Source: Nansenia antarctica (taxonomy: Eukaryota; Chordata; Actinopteri; Argentiniformes; Microstomatidae). Taken from it: DNA of 64,000 nt. Below, in pieces: positions 9,701 to 20,090 of the stretch. The position numbers were made by a program, and so were the translations under genes. Position 1 is the first letter of the stretch. Each line of letters opens with the position of its first letter. Location of the stretch: assembly GCA_963989245.1 (NCBI GenBank), contig OZ022348.1, positions 33,133,395-33,197,394 on the forward strand, given 5' to 3'. Below the pieces are notes generated by a model that made no database searches, was not told the DNA's origin, and saw nothing but the letters and a program-made list of their open reading frames with translations.

Positions 9701-11366
9701 TAGTACTAGTCTGTTTCCATTTCCACAGGCAAAGCTAGAGAAAAGACAAGAGTGAACAAGTGACTTCACCATTTCACCAGAAACATGAGCTCTCCTTGTT
9801 TGTCTGTGGAGCCAATGATGCGTTCCGGCTCCAGGAGGTCGGTGAGGTCGGTAGGCCCCTCTGAAGGCTGCTCCTCTGGCTCCTGCATGTCGCTGTGTCT
9901 CTGCTCGCTGTAGGCCTGCTAACGGGAGACATACACAGAGAAGAGAAGACATTCGCCACACAATCAACTTGTCAATCGATTGTTGGAATGTGGTATTTTT
10001 TTGCTCTAGGTACAGGGTCAGCCATAGTCGGCACCCCTGGTGCAATTAGGGGGTTAAGTGCCTTGCTCAAGGGCAGACGCAGCTCCCTCCTGAGGCGGGG
10101 ATCGAACTAGCGACCTTCCGACTAGCTAGCTGGCTTCTCTAACCTGACAGCACAGAGACAACGCAGCACGTCGCAGCAGGGAAGTTAAGGAAGTTTTTTT
10201 TTTTTTAAGTTATTTTTTCTGAGTGGGGCAGTCCCACTCATATTTTTCATTTTTATTGACAGTTACAGTGAAGATTTAGACAGGCAGGATGGGTGAGAGA
10301 GAGGAGGGATGACATGCAGGATATGTCCCCGGCCGGAATCAAACCGTGGACCCTGCGGTTACATGGTCAGCGCTTAACCCGCTACGCCACCTAAGCGCCC
10401 CGTTAAGAGTTATCTTATAATCACCATCAGGTCAATCAGACTGAAAGACATCGAAACATGAAAGAAAAACTAATTATTGTTGTGATCCATTACTCATTTT
10501 ATGGAAGATAGTATATGGTCGGTAAATCAATGTACTCCAAATGACCCATGTGATATGAGAAAATAAAAAAAGGTTTGTGAAACGAATCTCTGAAACATTC
10601 TAAACTAGTTTGTGAAAGCTCCGTCACATGACATGGAAACATTTACGAGGTGACCATGACACGGGGAAGGTTGGAAAAATATCTGGAATAAGAATGTTTC
10701 CTTACATGGTCCTACGACCTACGTCAACCAGCCTGAATCACTCTGGCCATAAGAGCTGTGTGCCTTCTCCTGTATTTGTTTTCTTTTTTCTTCTATTACT
10801 GATCCTAACAATACACACACAACACATTGTTTGATCTAGATGTGTGCAGGTTTGTCATCACAGATCTGATACTCACAATCTCAGTCTCCTGCTCAGCTGA
10901 CTCCTCTTTGGGGACTATATCTGGCTCCAGTGGCTGGACCATATCTTCCACATTGACTCCAGATAGGCGGAGGTTTTTGAGAAACTCTTCAATGAGTTCA
11001 GGACAGTCCAAGTTGTCCTCAGGTTCCCAAGTATTATCAGCACTAAAGAGACAAAGACAAAACAGTGTGGATGTGGATGTAGCCTGCTAGACATAGGCTA
11101 TTGTTTTAGTTCACCCAAAATAAACTACTGGTACACTATAGTCTGGCTGTTGTACTGTTCAAAGCATAGAGAGAGCATGCTATCATAACACTGTTCTATC
11201 TCTGTGGCTCAAAGGCTTCTTCTTACTCAGTGAAGCCTTTCCACTTGAGGAAATATTCCACTCTTCCATCTGCGACCCTTCGAAGGATGATCTTCTCCAC
11301 CACAAACTCCTGAACCACTGTTGACTCCTCTGTCTTCCTCTGTTTTACATTCTGTTTCTTTCTCAT
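9319..11366 (-). CDS. cbx3: HP1-gamma-like chromobox protein with acidic hinge
   Basis: HP1 proteins bind methylated H3K9 through a chromodomain and dimerise through a chromoshadow domain. Coding exons on the minus strand are 11366-11227, 11042-10877, 9915-9770 and 9439-9319; phases join to 190 codons. The chromodomain (about 20-70) has EFVVEK, YFLKWKGF and DNTWEPEDNLDCPELIEEFL, with cage residues Phe21, Trp42 and Phe45. The chromoshadow domain (about 130-185) has LEPERIIGSTD, GELMFLVKW and AFYEQKLTWHS. EFVVEK, YFLKWKGFT and CPELIE favour CBX3 over CBX1/CBX5. The hinge (79-129) has 17 Asp/Glu and only 2 Lys/Arg, and GFARGL before LEPERII is absent. The start is the ATG beginning MRKKQN, just inside an acceptor, so an upstream 5' exon is expected. 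Other family members have a basic hinge, so this may be a diverged ohnolog. Confidence 0.88.
9455..9497. repeat. GAA microsatellite at the last cbx3 intron acceptor
   Basis: A run of GAA on the plus strand, so CTT on the transcribed (minus) strand. It ends about 15 bp from the acceptor at 9441/9440 and supplies much of the polypyrimidine tract. Confidence 0.9.
9638..9699. repeat. GT microsatellite in cbx3 intron 3
   Basis: About 30 GT units flanked on both sides by TTAGTACTAGTCTGT, a 15-bp direct repeat (left copy overlapping 9625-9639, right copy 9700-9715). Confidence 0.9.
10015..10130 (-). mobile_element. tRNA-derived SINE in cbx3 intron 2
   Basis: Read on the minus strand it has a tRNA-like B box in CTAGTTCGATCCCCGCC, then the conserved SINE core CCTTGAGCAAGGCACTTAAC and GCACCAGGGGTGCC. 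The 3' end is cut off or not recognised. It is in the same orientation as cbx3. Confidence 0.7.
10193..10402 (-). mobile_element. tRNA-derived SINE in cbx3 intron 2 (second)
   Basis: On the minus strand: tRNA-like head with GGTTTGATTCCGGCC, CT-rich body, GAGTGGGACTGCCCCACTC motif and an A-rich tail next to a T run at 10193-10206. TTAAG occurs at both flanks. It shares body motifs with the SINE at 5743-5948. Confidence 0.7.
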
Positions 11367-12140
11367 TCTAACCTGCAGGAGAAGGACACGTTTAGTGATG
11401 ATTTCAATATGAAACATTTCAAAAGCTGCCTAACAGGGGACCGTTTTTAGGCGGTTCTTCTTTCCCACCTGTCATCATGAGTGAGCATGTGACGTGTGAC
11501 ATCTGATTGAGAATGACACAGTAACAAAGCATCTCCTCTCCTCTGCTAACATTGGCCAAAGGCGGCTATGCATCATATACAATCGCACACCACCAACTGA
11601 CATCGAATAAGCGCCTATGTACAATATGTATCTAATGTTATGATCATTATGTTATGTTTATCAACATATTCCTCAAATAATTATTTACCTAATGATCTCA
11701 GGCTGCAACACTGGACAAAGACGCACGAGCTGGACGATCACACAGCCTACACAGAGATGTTACAGGCTTTAGATGGAATTATTGAAAACTGTTAAGGCTA
11801 TAATAACTATGTAAGGACGAACGCTGCCAATGCAACGTTATCTTTGACTGAGATATGACAGCTGTAGCCTGCTCTGCTGCTCGTCGACACAGACACGTTA
11901 TCGGCTGCGTTCGGATGCAACAGTCGGTATGTTTACATGAAACTTTCCCTGAATGAGTTAACAGAAAAATGGCGGATGTGGAGGAGGAGGAAGTGGTTTC
12001 CCAGGGAAAAGGTCAACCAGGAAAACCGGGAGGAGACAAAACCCCAAGTAGCCAATCACATCACAGACTTCATCTGTCCAAGTAGCCAATCACAGACTTC
12101 ATCTGTTCATTTCTCATACTACCAGAAGGTAAAGCCTTAA
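11367..12140. promoter_or_regulatory. Probable cbx3 5' leader and promoter region
   Basis: Upstream of the first cbx3 coding exon. Two CCAATCACA motifs sit in a short tandem duplication (about 12050-12110; GTAGCCAATCACA and GACTTCATCTGT occur twice). On the plus strand an ATG in a strong context (AAAAATGGCG) at 11969 opens 38 codons starting MADVEEEEVV. In mammals CBX3 shares a bidirectional promoter with HNRNPA2B1; this short frame does not match HNRNPA2B1, and no such gene follows. The untranslated first exon of cbx3 cannot be placed. Confidence 0.35.
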
Positions 12141-12280
12141 ATCAGAATCAAAGATTCATTAATTAAAATAGTTTATAGGGAGACAAACTAATGAAAACCT
12201 TTTTTTCATAGCCTATTCAATGGAGGCCTACTTGCCTATTTTGTTTCGGCGGTAGGTATTACACACAAACTCATCTATAG

Positions 12281-12328
<48 letters not shown>
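12281..12328. repeat. AT dinucleotide microsatellite
   Basis: About 24 TA units; self-complementary and cruciform-prone. Confidence 0.95.
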
Positions 12329-12331
<3 letters not shown>

Positions 12332-12479
12332 TAGTAACACAAATCAGAATCAAAGAGCCGGCCTACTTTACTTATAAACAAGCACGATTATTTTCTTTTC
12401 GGAAAAGTTGACATTAACACGAAACAGTTATCAAGGAAACAGAAAAAAATATATCAAAAAGGTAAACAATGAATAGCAT

Positions 12480-12780
12480 AATCATGTTGATAATAGTAAC
12501 ATAATTACTATTATTACTATTACTATTGTTTTTTGTTATGATAATTTTGTATGTATTATTATTACTAGTATAATTTTGTATGTATTATTATTACTAGTAT
12601 TATTATCACCCTTATTATTGTTATTGTTATTATTATTTCCAATTATTGTGCCCATTATTATAACCATAATAATAATCTTTATTATCATAATAATGTTTTT
12701 ATTATTAAATACAATTATTACATTACACTTGTTTTTATTGTTATTGTTATTATTATTATCATACTTATTATTATTGATGA
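12480..12780. repeat. Low-complexity TTA/TTG region
   Basis: Imperfect TTA, TTG and ATA triplets over 300 bp with a 36-bp near-duplication (TAATTTTGTATGTATTATTA occurs twice). The open Leu/Ile-rich frame over it is compositional. Confidence 0.85.
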
Positions 12781-13731
12781 TGTGTTTTTACGGAGAGGAA
12801 CTTTACTCCAAGACCTCCAAAGTTGTACTAAGCAGTTCACAGCGCAAAACCTCAAGAGGCTTTGATTGACAGTTACTCTTAAACCAATCACAACAGGAAT
12901 AGGTACTGATTGGTCAAATTACCGTAGGTGGTATTACGACACATTTCCTGCTCGCCTTCGGATACTCACAATGTATTAAGCGTTGTATAACACGCCACTA
13001 GATGGCGCTGTCGGATGTGTATTCAACCACCTAAGAGGAGTTGAATTTGATCACATTAATCACATGTACTGAGACTGTGTTCAGTTCTTCTGATGCTGAA
13101 CATTTTGATAAAGTCTCCCTCTTCTCTGGATATGAGAAACTCCACCAAGGGAATATACAGGCCTGCGGCAGGAGCAAAGAATGGCCTTGGGCTATTTCTC
13201 AGGTAATAGAGCACTGCAGTATCATGTCCCAGTGTTCCTTTGTCCATATACACTGTACACCTGAGATTCCCTGGGGATGGGATTAAGAGTGGTGTGTATA
13301 AAAGGCTAGCAGGCAGTTGATAGATGAATGTGGATGGTATGCTCTCCTATTGGTGAGCTCATTGATCATGACCTCAGGATATGCTGCTAATCAATTGTGG
13401 GTCACTGAGTCCTACTGCAGAGACCGTCTCCAGAACTACTTTGTCCATTTGAAAAAGGCGCCCTGTCTTGATGTGAAACAGCAAGAATTGGTGGCTTACT
13501 ATTAGTAAATCACTGACTTGCTATTACAATAGAAGGATGTGCTTTGTGATGAATGACACACCCAGCTACTGTTTGTTTCCAGTAGTTGAAACTGCAAATA
13601 TGTGATGTTTGCTACTCAAACTTCTGTATATTCTATCAACTTTTTCTTGGTGTTTTGAACTGTGCTGAACAGTGAATAATACTGTACATGTGTTTTTTTG
13701 TTTTTTTTTGTTTAAATAGATTACTGATCTG
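12781..13731. other. Non-coding, nothing recognised
   Basis: Short open frames of 60-80 codons occur on both strands around 13040-13500, none with a recognisable domain or credible splice sites. Confidence 0.4.
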
Positions 13732-13956
13732 GGGCCTCATTTATAATTAAGTACTGAATTAAGCCAGCGGCTGAATTAAGCCAAGTGCTATAATATAGGG
13801 TAGGCTTTCGTCTGGAAGCGGGAGAGGGCAGAGAAGGGTGGCTTCTCGGTAAGTTGCATTTGTAACGTTTGATCATGACAACTAACCAGGCACATGCTTA
13901 TACTCAGTACTCAAGTTGTAAAAGAAAATCAGGGGAGGTGGTGGATTTTATCATAT
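13732..13956 (-). mobile_element. Fragment of GGGCCTCATT MITE, reverse orientation
   Basis: It begins with the family terminus GGGCCTCATTTATAA and matches the right-hand part of other copies read in reverse (for example GGAAGCGGGAGAGGGCAGAG, shared with 20693-20712). It is cut where the next copy begins at 13960. Confidence 0.75.
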
Positions 13957-14141
13957 CAGGGGCCTCATTTATAGAAAGTACTCAGATAAAATGTTTATCT
14001 TACCCGTGTCGTACATAGAAACCCACGTCAACGTAGTGATTTATACAATTTCAACGTGAGTCAATTTGACCGTGGAAACGATCGTAGCTCTACGTCGAGT
14101 ATTGACCTTGCGTACGCACATTACCTACTGGTTATGCGGAG

Positions 14142-14448
14142 TGTTACGCTTGCCTGGCTCAGGACAAGGTGACAAAAAGGGAGACGACACATGGATAACA
14201 ATAATAGGAGATTTATTAAAGTATATAATATTGAATTGAAATAATGATAACGTAAATAGTAACAACAACCCAAAAATGGCTGCTGGTCGACAAGGAAGAG
14301 ACCGAGTCCATCAATTTGACCCCCTCTTAAAGTTCCTGGGACAATCAGGATGATCACCTTCACCTGTGCCCATCAGGAACCAAGAGAGAGGGTCAACAAG
14401 ACAACAGATAATTGGCGCCCACTGGTGGTACCAGTGTGGATCGTCACA
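14142..14448 (-). repeat. 3' LTR of the Gypsy-type element
   Basis: 307 bp, from TGTTACGCTTGCCTGGCTC to GTGGATCGTCACA on the plus strand. By eye it is identical to the other LTR at 18044-18350. The adjacent 14449-14460 reads AAGGGGGGGGA on the minus strand, the polypurine tract. Confidence 0.95.
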
Positions 14449-14764
14449 TCCCCCCCCTTAAAACAGAGGCCTACTAAAAAGGTCTCTGCTAATTTGTTTC
14501 CCAGATTACAAATAATACAAATAATAACAATAGTTTATGGCAACAAAAAACGGTGATCTCTGCCACACAGCCTAAACGTCAAATCCCAACCTCCCCTACA
14601 ACCTGCCCACCCTCCAGCAATTCCTGGTACCTGGAAAAGCTCTATTTAAGGAGGGAGGAGCAAGAGAAAGAGAGATTAGAGACAAGAGTTTTAGACCGGC
14701 AGCATTGATTCACCTGGAAAGGCGCTGGCTCGGACTCTGCAAAGAATGCAAAAAGGTCAGGGGG

Positions 14765-17332
14765 TTATGATCTTAACAAACGACCACTGGATGGGACCCC
14801 CCTCCCACATAACATCAAAGTGCTGCAGAGCCCAAACCAGTGCCAAACAGAACCCAAACAGTAACCAAACAGTAACCAAACCATAACCAAACCATAACCA
14901 AACCATAACCAAACTCCAGGCCCACTCACATCCTCCTCCCACCCTGCTGCCACCACAGGAGTGGATGGAGATGGAGACCCCTCGTTCACTGTGGTCAACA
15001 CAACCGGCTTCACCTCCAAGACCGTATCTACTCCGGACCTAGGTGAACGAGAATAATAACATTTTGATAAGCTCAGGTGACAAAGTTGTGTAGACTTTCT
15101 ACGGTTAGGAGTATCGATCAAATAATTCCGTTCGGACACCTGTCGTACAACAGAGTAGGGACCAGTAAATTTTGCTTGGAAAACTGGGTCACTCACAGAA
15201 CAATCATTATGAGGAAGCCATTGACGAACCAACACATCCTCCAAGAGAAAACAACCACTTTCAGAGCTCTCCAGCTCATCCTTAGGCTGAATCCCACTGA
15301 GCAGCAGCTTCAGCTCAGGATCCTCCTGTTGGGCTAAAATCAACTCACTCCGAGACAAAGGCGGCGGCAGGTCAGGAAACTGAAAAACAGAATTGTCAGG
15401 AGTGAACTTATCAGACTCTTTACCATCATCAATTTTAGGGTCCATGCAACTCATAGCACGAGTCATGGCGCAGGCAGTAAAAACCTCAGGAAACTCCTTC
15501 ACACTTAGGTCGGGTCCTGTTGGTCGTGTAAACCCAGAACTAACTACCAGAGGTGGGGGCACATCACTCCACACTCTTCCTCCAGCCAGGTTATTTCCTA
15601 AAATGACTGCCACACCCACCACAGGCAGAGAGGGTCGAACACCAATGGTCACTACCCCCTGGACCAGATCAGAGCAAAGCTCAATTTCATGCAAGGGGAC
15701 AGACAAAGTCTGCATCCCCATCCCTCTAATCAAAACGCTGGTCCCCACACTTGACTCCTGAGAGAATGTTAAAACCGATTCCAATATAAACGATTCTGAA
15801 GCCCCTGTATCACGAAGTATCTGGACAGGCACTTTCTGTGGGCTTCCCACCAGAGAAACGAAACCTGTAGTAATAAACGGGCCAAAATCAGGATCCTCCT
15901 CGCTAATCTGTATGGAAGCAGAGCCCTGTAGTGCCCCCGCCAACTCAGTAGCCGCAGGTGGGCTGGATACTGAGGATGCCATCACCCCTGGTTTAAAGGG
16001 AGACCTCTCGGCAACCCCAGACACTCTTACTGCTGCCCCACAAGCATGCACTGCAAGTGCCAACGGTCTAACAGAGCCCCCCTTCCCACTGTAGGTTTTC
16101 TTTCCTTTTAGGACAGGACACTCCTGTTTCCAGTGACCCTTCTCAAGGCAATAATTGCATGTCGAGTTAGGATCTACTCTACTCTGACTGCCATGCTCCG
16201 ACCTTGAAAAGGGGACAGAATAACCAGGACCTTCGTTAGGGAATTGTGTACGATTTACCAATAGGTCAGTCACGTTCGGATTATGTCTACGGCTCCCCTC
16301 GCTACGAAAACGATGTTCACCAAACTGACTTTTATTAGTCAGTACAAATTCATCTGCCAACACCGCGGCTTGACCTGCTGTTTTCACCTTGTGTTCGTTA
16401 ACGTAAGTGGCAATGCGATCAGGGACAATGGTTTTAAACTGTTCCAAAATAATCAAATTTGACAGATCCTCCAGAGTATTCACCTCTACCGCCACGCACC
16501 AACGATTGAAATGGCTGGTTAGTTCTCTTACAACCTCAACATGAGTTTGTTTGTCATGTTTCTTCCATTGTCTAAACCGCTGTCTGTAAGCTTCAGGAAC
16601 AAGTTCATAAGCCCTAAGGATAGCGGCCTTAACTGTATCATAATCTTTCCTCTCTCTACCATTAAGAGCAATATAAGCTTCCTGAGCTCGGCCAATAAGC
16701 ACACTCTGTAGTAATGCGGTGCGGTCTGAAGTAGACCAGTCCCTATCGTCGGCAACACTCTCAAACAGTGAAAAGAATACATCAGGATCTTTTTCATTAA
16801 ACTTTGGCAACAGTCTAACCATGACAGACATATTATCCCTCTTTGAATTACTCGAATCGCCACCTCCACCGTCAGATAACTTTCCCTCAGCAATCAACCT
16901 AAGGCGCTCCCGTTCAAGAGCTAATTTATCCAACTCCAATTCCCTGTCCCTCGCACGCTCTTGTGCCTGAAACTCACGCTCTCGCGTCTGCTCTCGCGTC
17001 TGAAATTCACGCTCTTGCATCTGAAATTCACGCTCTCGCGTCTGTGATTCCATCTGTAATGCTAACAATTCCTTCTGTTGATCAAATGTTAACTCAGTGG
17101 ACCCAGATGCAACCCCAACGGATATTTTAGGGACAGACAATTTACCCTTTAGTATGCCCCTATTAATTAACGTAGTCTGTAAAGCCTCCACTACGTCCTG
17201 TTTCTTTGCTCGGCCTTTCACCACCTCAAGCTTAACCTCATAATGTTCCACAACCTTCCACAGTTGTTCCTTCGTTAACTGTAACAATCCATCGACCGAC
17301 GGAGCTGCCACAAACTCCTCAAAAACATCCAT
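14765..17332 (-). CDS. Gag-protease-integrase-tail fusion protein of the LTR element
   Basis: An 855-aa open frame. Residues about 90-140 are repeated QEREFQ/TREREF units, probably a coiled coil. About 240-330 is a SCAN-like capsid region (RFRQWKKHDKQTHVEVVREL, LEQFKTIVPDRI). A CCHC zinc knuckle CNYCLEKGHWKQEC lies near 390 and a retropepsin motif DTGAS near 506. From about 655 the text is the N-terminal flank of an integrase (ELILAQQEDPEL, VLVRQWLPHN), then jumps at about 715 to the integrase C-terminus (AKFTGPYSVVRQV, CHLSLSKCY). The reverse transcriptase, RNase H and integrase catalytic core are missing yet the frame stays open. The SCAN-like Gag suggests the Gmr1-like Gypsy group, which is an inference. 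The last ~50 codons run through an 11-bp tandem repeat. Confidence 0.88.
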   Translation of the reverse strand: MDVFEEFVAAPSVDGLLQLTKEQLWKVVEHYEVKLEVVKGRAKKQDVVEALQTTLINRGILKGKLSVPKISVGVASGSTELTFDQQKELLALQMESQTREREFQMQEREFQTREQTREREFQAQERARDRELELDKLALERERLRLIAEGKLSDGGGGDSSNSKRDNMSVMVRLLPKFNEKDPDVFFSLFESVADDRDWSTSDRTALLQSVLIGRAQEAYIALNGRERKDYDTVKAAILRAYELVPEAYRQRFRQWKKHDKQTHVEVVRELTSHFNRWCVAVEVNTLEDLSNLIILEQFKTIVPDRIATYVNEHKVKTAGQAAVLADEFVLTNKSQFGEHRFRSEGSRRHNPNVTDLLVNRTQFPNEGPGYSVPFSRSEHGSQSRVDPNSTCNYCLEKGHWKQECPVLKGKKTYSGKGGSVRPLALAVHACGAAVRVSGVAERSPFKPGVMASSVSSPPAATELAGALQGSASIQISEEDPDFGPFITTGFVSLVGSPQKVPVQILRDTGASESFILESVLTFSQESSVGTSVLIRGMGMQTLSVPLHEIELCSDLVQGVVTIGVRPSLPVVGVAVILGNNLAGGRVWSDVPPPLVVSSGFTRPTGPDLSVKEFPEVFTACAMTRAMSCMDPKIDDGKESDKFTPDNSVFQFPDLPPPLSRSELILAQQEDPELKLLLSGIQPKDELESSESGCFLLEDVLVRQWLPHNDCSVSDPVFQAKFTGPYSVVRQVSERNYLIDTPNRRKSTQLCHLSLSKCYYSRSPRSGVDTVLEVKPVVLTTVNEGSPSPSTPVVAAGWEEDVSGPGVWLWFGYGLVMVWLLFGYCLGSVWHWFGLCSTLMLCGRGVPSSGRLLRS
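14837..14915. repeat. 11-bp tandem repeat (ACCATAACCAA)
   Basis: About seven AACAGTAACCA/AACCATAACCA units inside the 3' end of the LTR element's reading frame. On the minus strand they encode the repeated WFGYGL-type tail. Confidence 0.85.
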
Positions 17333-18022
17333 AACTCAATATAATCAAATAACCAATATTAACCAACCCTAACAAACGGGAATCTCCCCTCCTATTACAA
17401 ACTCCTCCTATAAACTACTCCCATATCAGCCATAATCTTCAGCCCATTTAAAGCGAGTAACTGTGCACACATACAAAACAGAAAAGTAACTAACATACTT
17501 CGTAAGAGCTGCCCCGCATCTAACTCAGTAATGACTGACTAACCACTCAGCTAGTCTTCAGTGCGTTCACATGCAACTCTTCCACCAAGCAAATGCCTGG
17601 TGGCGCCCCCGCGTTCAACACACCAAAAATAACAAACGAAAACAATAAACAAGCGTTAAGCGCTTCTACTCCTAGCACGGGGGTTCACGTATAGCTCTGA
17701 TGGTATCTAAACCACCCGCCCTACCTATCCTTCTCTGCTTTGCATAGAACACAGCACTCACCAAACTCCAGCCGAAGATCACAGCCAATACCAAGAGTTA
17801 CGTCCTTGTCAGCACAGTCGGACGGCCAGCTCCCCCTCGTCACCAGCACCCAAACCAACGTACCAAATATACTAAACAATACATTACATCCAATCCAACC
17901 AAAACCCAATAACTATAAACAATAACCATGCGGGTCTCCCAATATAGAGTTGGACAAATCCAACAATCCAATCCCGAATATCAACTATGAAAAGGGAGAG
18001 AATATTGCTCTCACCAAATTCA

Positions 18023-18040
18023 CTCCCGGACGAGCACCCA
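18023..18040 (-). promoter_or_regulatory. Primer-binding site, tRNA-Pro-like
   Basis: On the minus strand TGGGTGCTCGTCCGGGAG, three bases from the LTR edge. It matches the classical proline-tRNA primer site (TGGGGGCTCGTCCGGGAT) at 16 of 18 positions. A different tRNA with a better match cannot be excluded. Confidence 0.7.
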
Positions 18041-18043
18041 ATT

Positions 18044-18350
18044 TGTTACGCTTGCCTGGCTCAGGACAAGGTGACAAAAAGGGAGACGACACATGGATAA
18101 CAATAATAGGAGATTTATTAAAGTATATAATATTGAATTGAAATAATGATAACGTAAATAGTAACAACAACCCAAAAATGGCTGCTGGTCGACAAGGAAG
18201 AGACCGAGTCCATCAATTTGACCCCCTCTTAAAGTTCCTGGGACAATCAGGATGATCACCTTCACCTGTGCCCATCAGGAACCAAGAGAGAGGGTCAACA
18301 AGACAACAGATAATTGGCGCCCACTGGTGGTACCAGTGTGGATCGTCACA
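18044..18350 (-). repeat. 5' LTR of the Gypsy-type element
   Basis: 307 bp and, by eye, identical to 14142-14448, which implies a recent insertion. Transcription would start within it toward lower coordinates. Confidence 0.95.
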
Positions 18351-19138
18351 GGAGGTATTACAGGCATGTGAGCCGCACTGCCTACTGTAATTCATGCAAG
18401 TGGCTCGTAATAAAATTAACGATGTTGTTATCTGCCGAGAAAATTAGTTTAATTCAAGATTTAAAAGGAACTGATGTTTATGATTGTATTTCAGTCTTTC
18501 TTTATATCCCTCCGGAGCTGTCTATCTCCCCTTCAACATGCCTAGTGCGTTCCACAACGGACCTTGCCCGGCCACGCGCTCAATTATACTGGAGTTTCTC
18601 TGGTGTCTGGGAGTTCGCAAAGGGAGTTCGCAAAGGGAGTTCGCAGCCATATAAGAATAAGACCACCTGATAAGAATAAGACCATTATATTATTACAGTA
18701 TAAGCAGCACTCGAGTTGAGGGGTGATGGTATCCCCCCAGAAATAAAAACAGTCAAAATCGCCCCCCTCTTTCCATACTTTATGTAATTTGATCAATGAA
18801 CGTGGTATTACTGCTATTTCAAGGTGCGAGGGGGCACGCACACATGCAATGACATTTTTACCAAGTTACTGACACTGAAGTCACTGACGCTGAGGGGATG
18901 CGAAAATTGTCCTCATATGCCCAGCAAGCACAAAGACGTTATAAAGACGTCATGTTGACGTCCAGGACTAGGCCAGATCACATGTCGTTTAGGGGATTTT
19001 TTTTACGTCTTTTCAGGACGTCAGTTCAACGACTTTTTGGTGACCTAAAAGAGCCGGTTGTATTCTGGTCACCAAAAAGTCGTTGAAATGACGTCCTGGA
19101 AAGACATCAAAAAAATCCCCTAAACGACATGTGATCTG

Positions 19139-20090
19139 GGGCCTCATTCATAGAACGTGCTTAGATCAAAATGTGATCTTACCCGTGTCGTACGTAGAAA
19201 ACCACGTCAACGTAGTGATTTATACAATTTCAACGTGAGTCAATTTGATCGTGGAAACGATCGTAGCTCGACGTCGAGTATTCAACTTGCTTACGCACAT
19301 TACCTACTGGTTATGCGGAGTTATTACAGGCATGTGAGCCGCACTGGAAAAACGTTGCCTACTGTAATTCATGCGAAGTTTAAGTGGCTCGTAATAAAAT
19401 TAACGATGTTGTTACCAGCCGAGAAAATGGGTTAAATTCAAGATTTAAAGGGAACTAATGTTTATGATTGTATTTCAGTCTTTCTTTATATCCCTCCGGA
19501 GCTGTCTATCTCTCTTCAACATGCCTATGCCTTGCCCGGCCACGCGCTAAATGATACTGGATTTCGAGTTGAGTCGGGATGAGGGGGAATGGCACCCCCC
19601 CCTGAAATAAAAACAGTCCAAATCATCCCCCTTCTAAAACTGCCATCCCCCCTTTCCATCCCTTATGTCATTTTATCAATGAACGTGGTATTACTGCCCT
19701 CTCCCGCTTCCAGACGCACGCCTACCCTATAATATAGTATTAACGCCCTGTGATAGCGGCTCAAATAGCGGCTGAATGAAGCCAAGTGCTATAATATAAT
19801 ATAATACAGACAGTATATAATATTGTCAGTATTGTCTGTCTGTATTATATTATATTATAGCACTTGGCTTCATTCAGCCGCTATAATTGAGCCTCTATCA
19901 CAGGGCGTTAATACAAACCTCATTCACCTGCGTTCAATTCCAAGTATGTTTGGTATTTATAGAAGGAAGCACGTACGCAACTTTAAACCATCTCAGCCCG
20001 TTTTATAAATAATGCTTACGTCCGTTTAGAAAAATTTGCTTACGTGAAAGTCAAAGATGACGTTCAAGTACTTTTTTATGAATGAGGCCC
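19139..20090 (+). mobile_element. GGGCCTCATT MITE, CATTCATAG subfamily
   Basis: 952 bp with termini GGGCCTCATTCATA and ATGAATGAGGCCC and a 3-bp target duplication CTG (19136-19138, 20091-20093). It shares its interior with 51499-52256, including a long hairpin. Confidence 0.88.
19737..19914. repeat. Long internal hairpin in the MITE
   Basis: Arms of about 75 bp run from GTATTAACGCCCTGTGATAG to its mirror CTATCACAGGGCGTTAATAC, with a small central loop. The same hairpin is at 51903-52080. Confidence 0.85.

Larger units (their letters stand above)
14142..18350 (-). mobile_element. Complete but pol-deleted Gypsy-type LTR retrotransposon
   Basis: A 4209-bp element with two 307-bp LTRs (14142-14448, 18044-18350), TG...CA ends and a 4-bp target duplication GGAG (14138-14141, 18351-18354). 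Transcription is on the minus strand. The primer site lies three bases inside the upstream LTR and a G-rich polypurine tract beside the other. The single long frame has gag, protease and integrase ends but no reverse transcriptase, RNase H or integrase core, so it can only move with help from an intact relative. It interrupts a MITE whose sequence resumes cleanly on both sides. Confidence 0.92.

Noticed and set aside
9632..10045. 137-codon minus-strand frame
   Set aside because: Out of frame with the chromoshadow exon of cbx3 and running into the GT repeat.
13041..13505. Possible exons on either strand
   Set aside because: No family recognised, no consistent splice phases.
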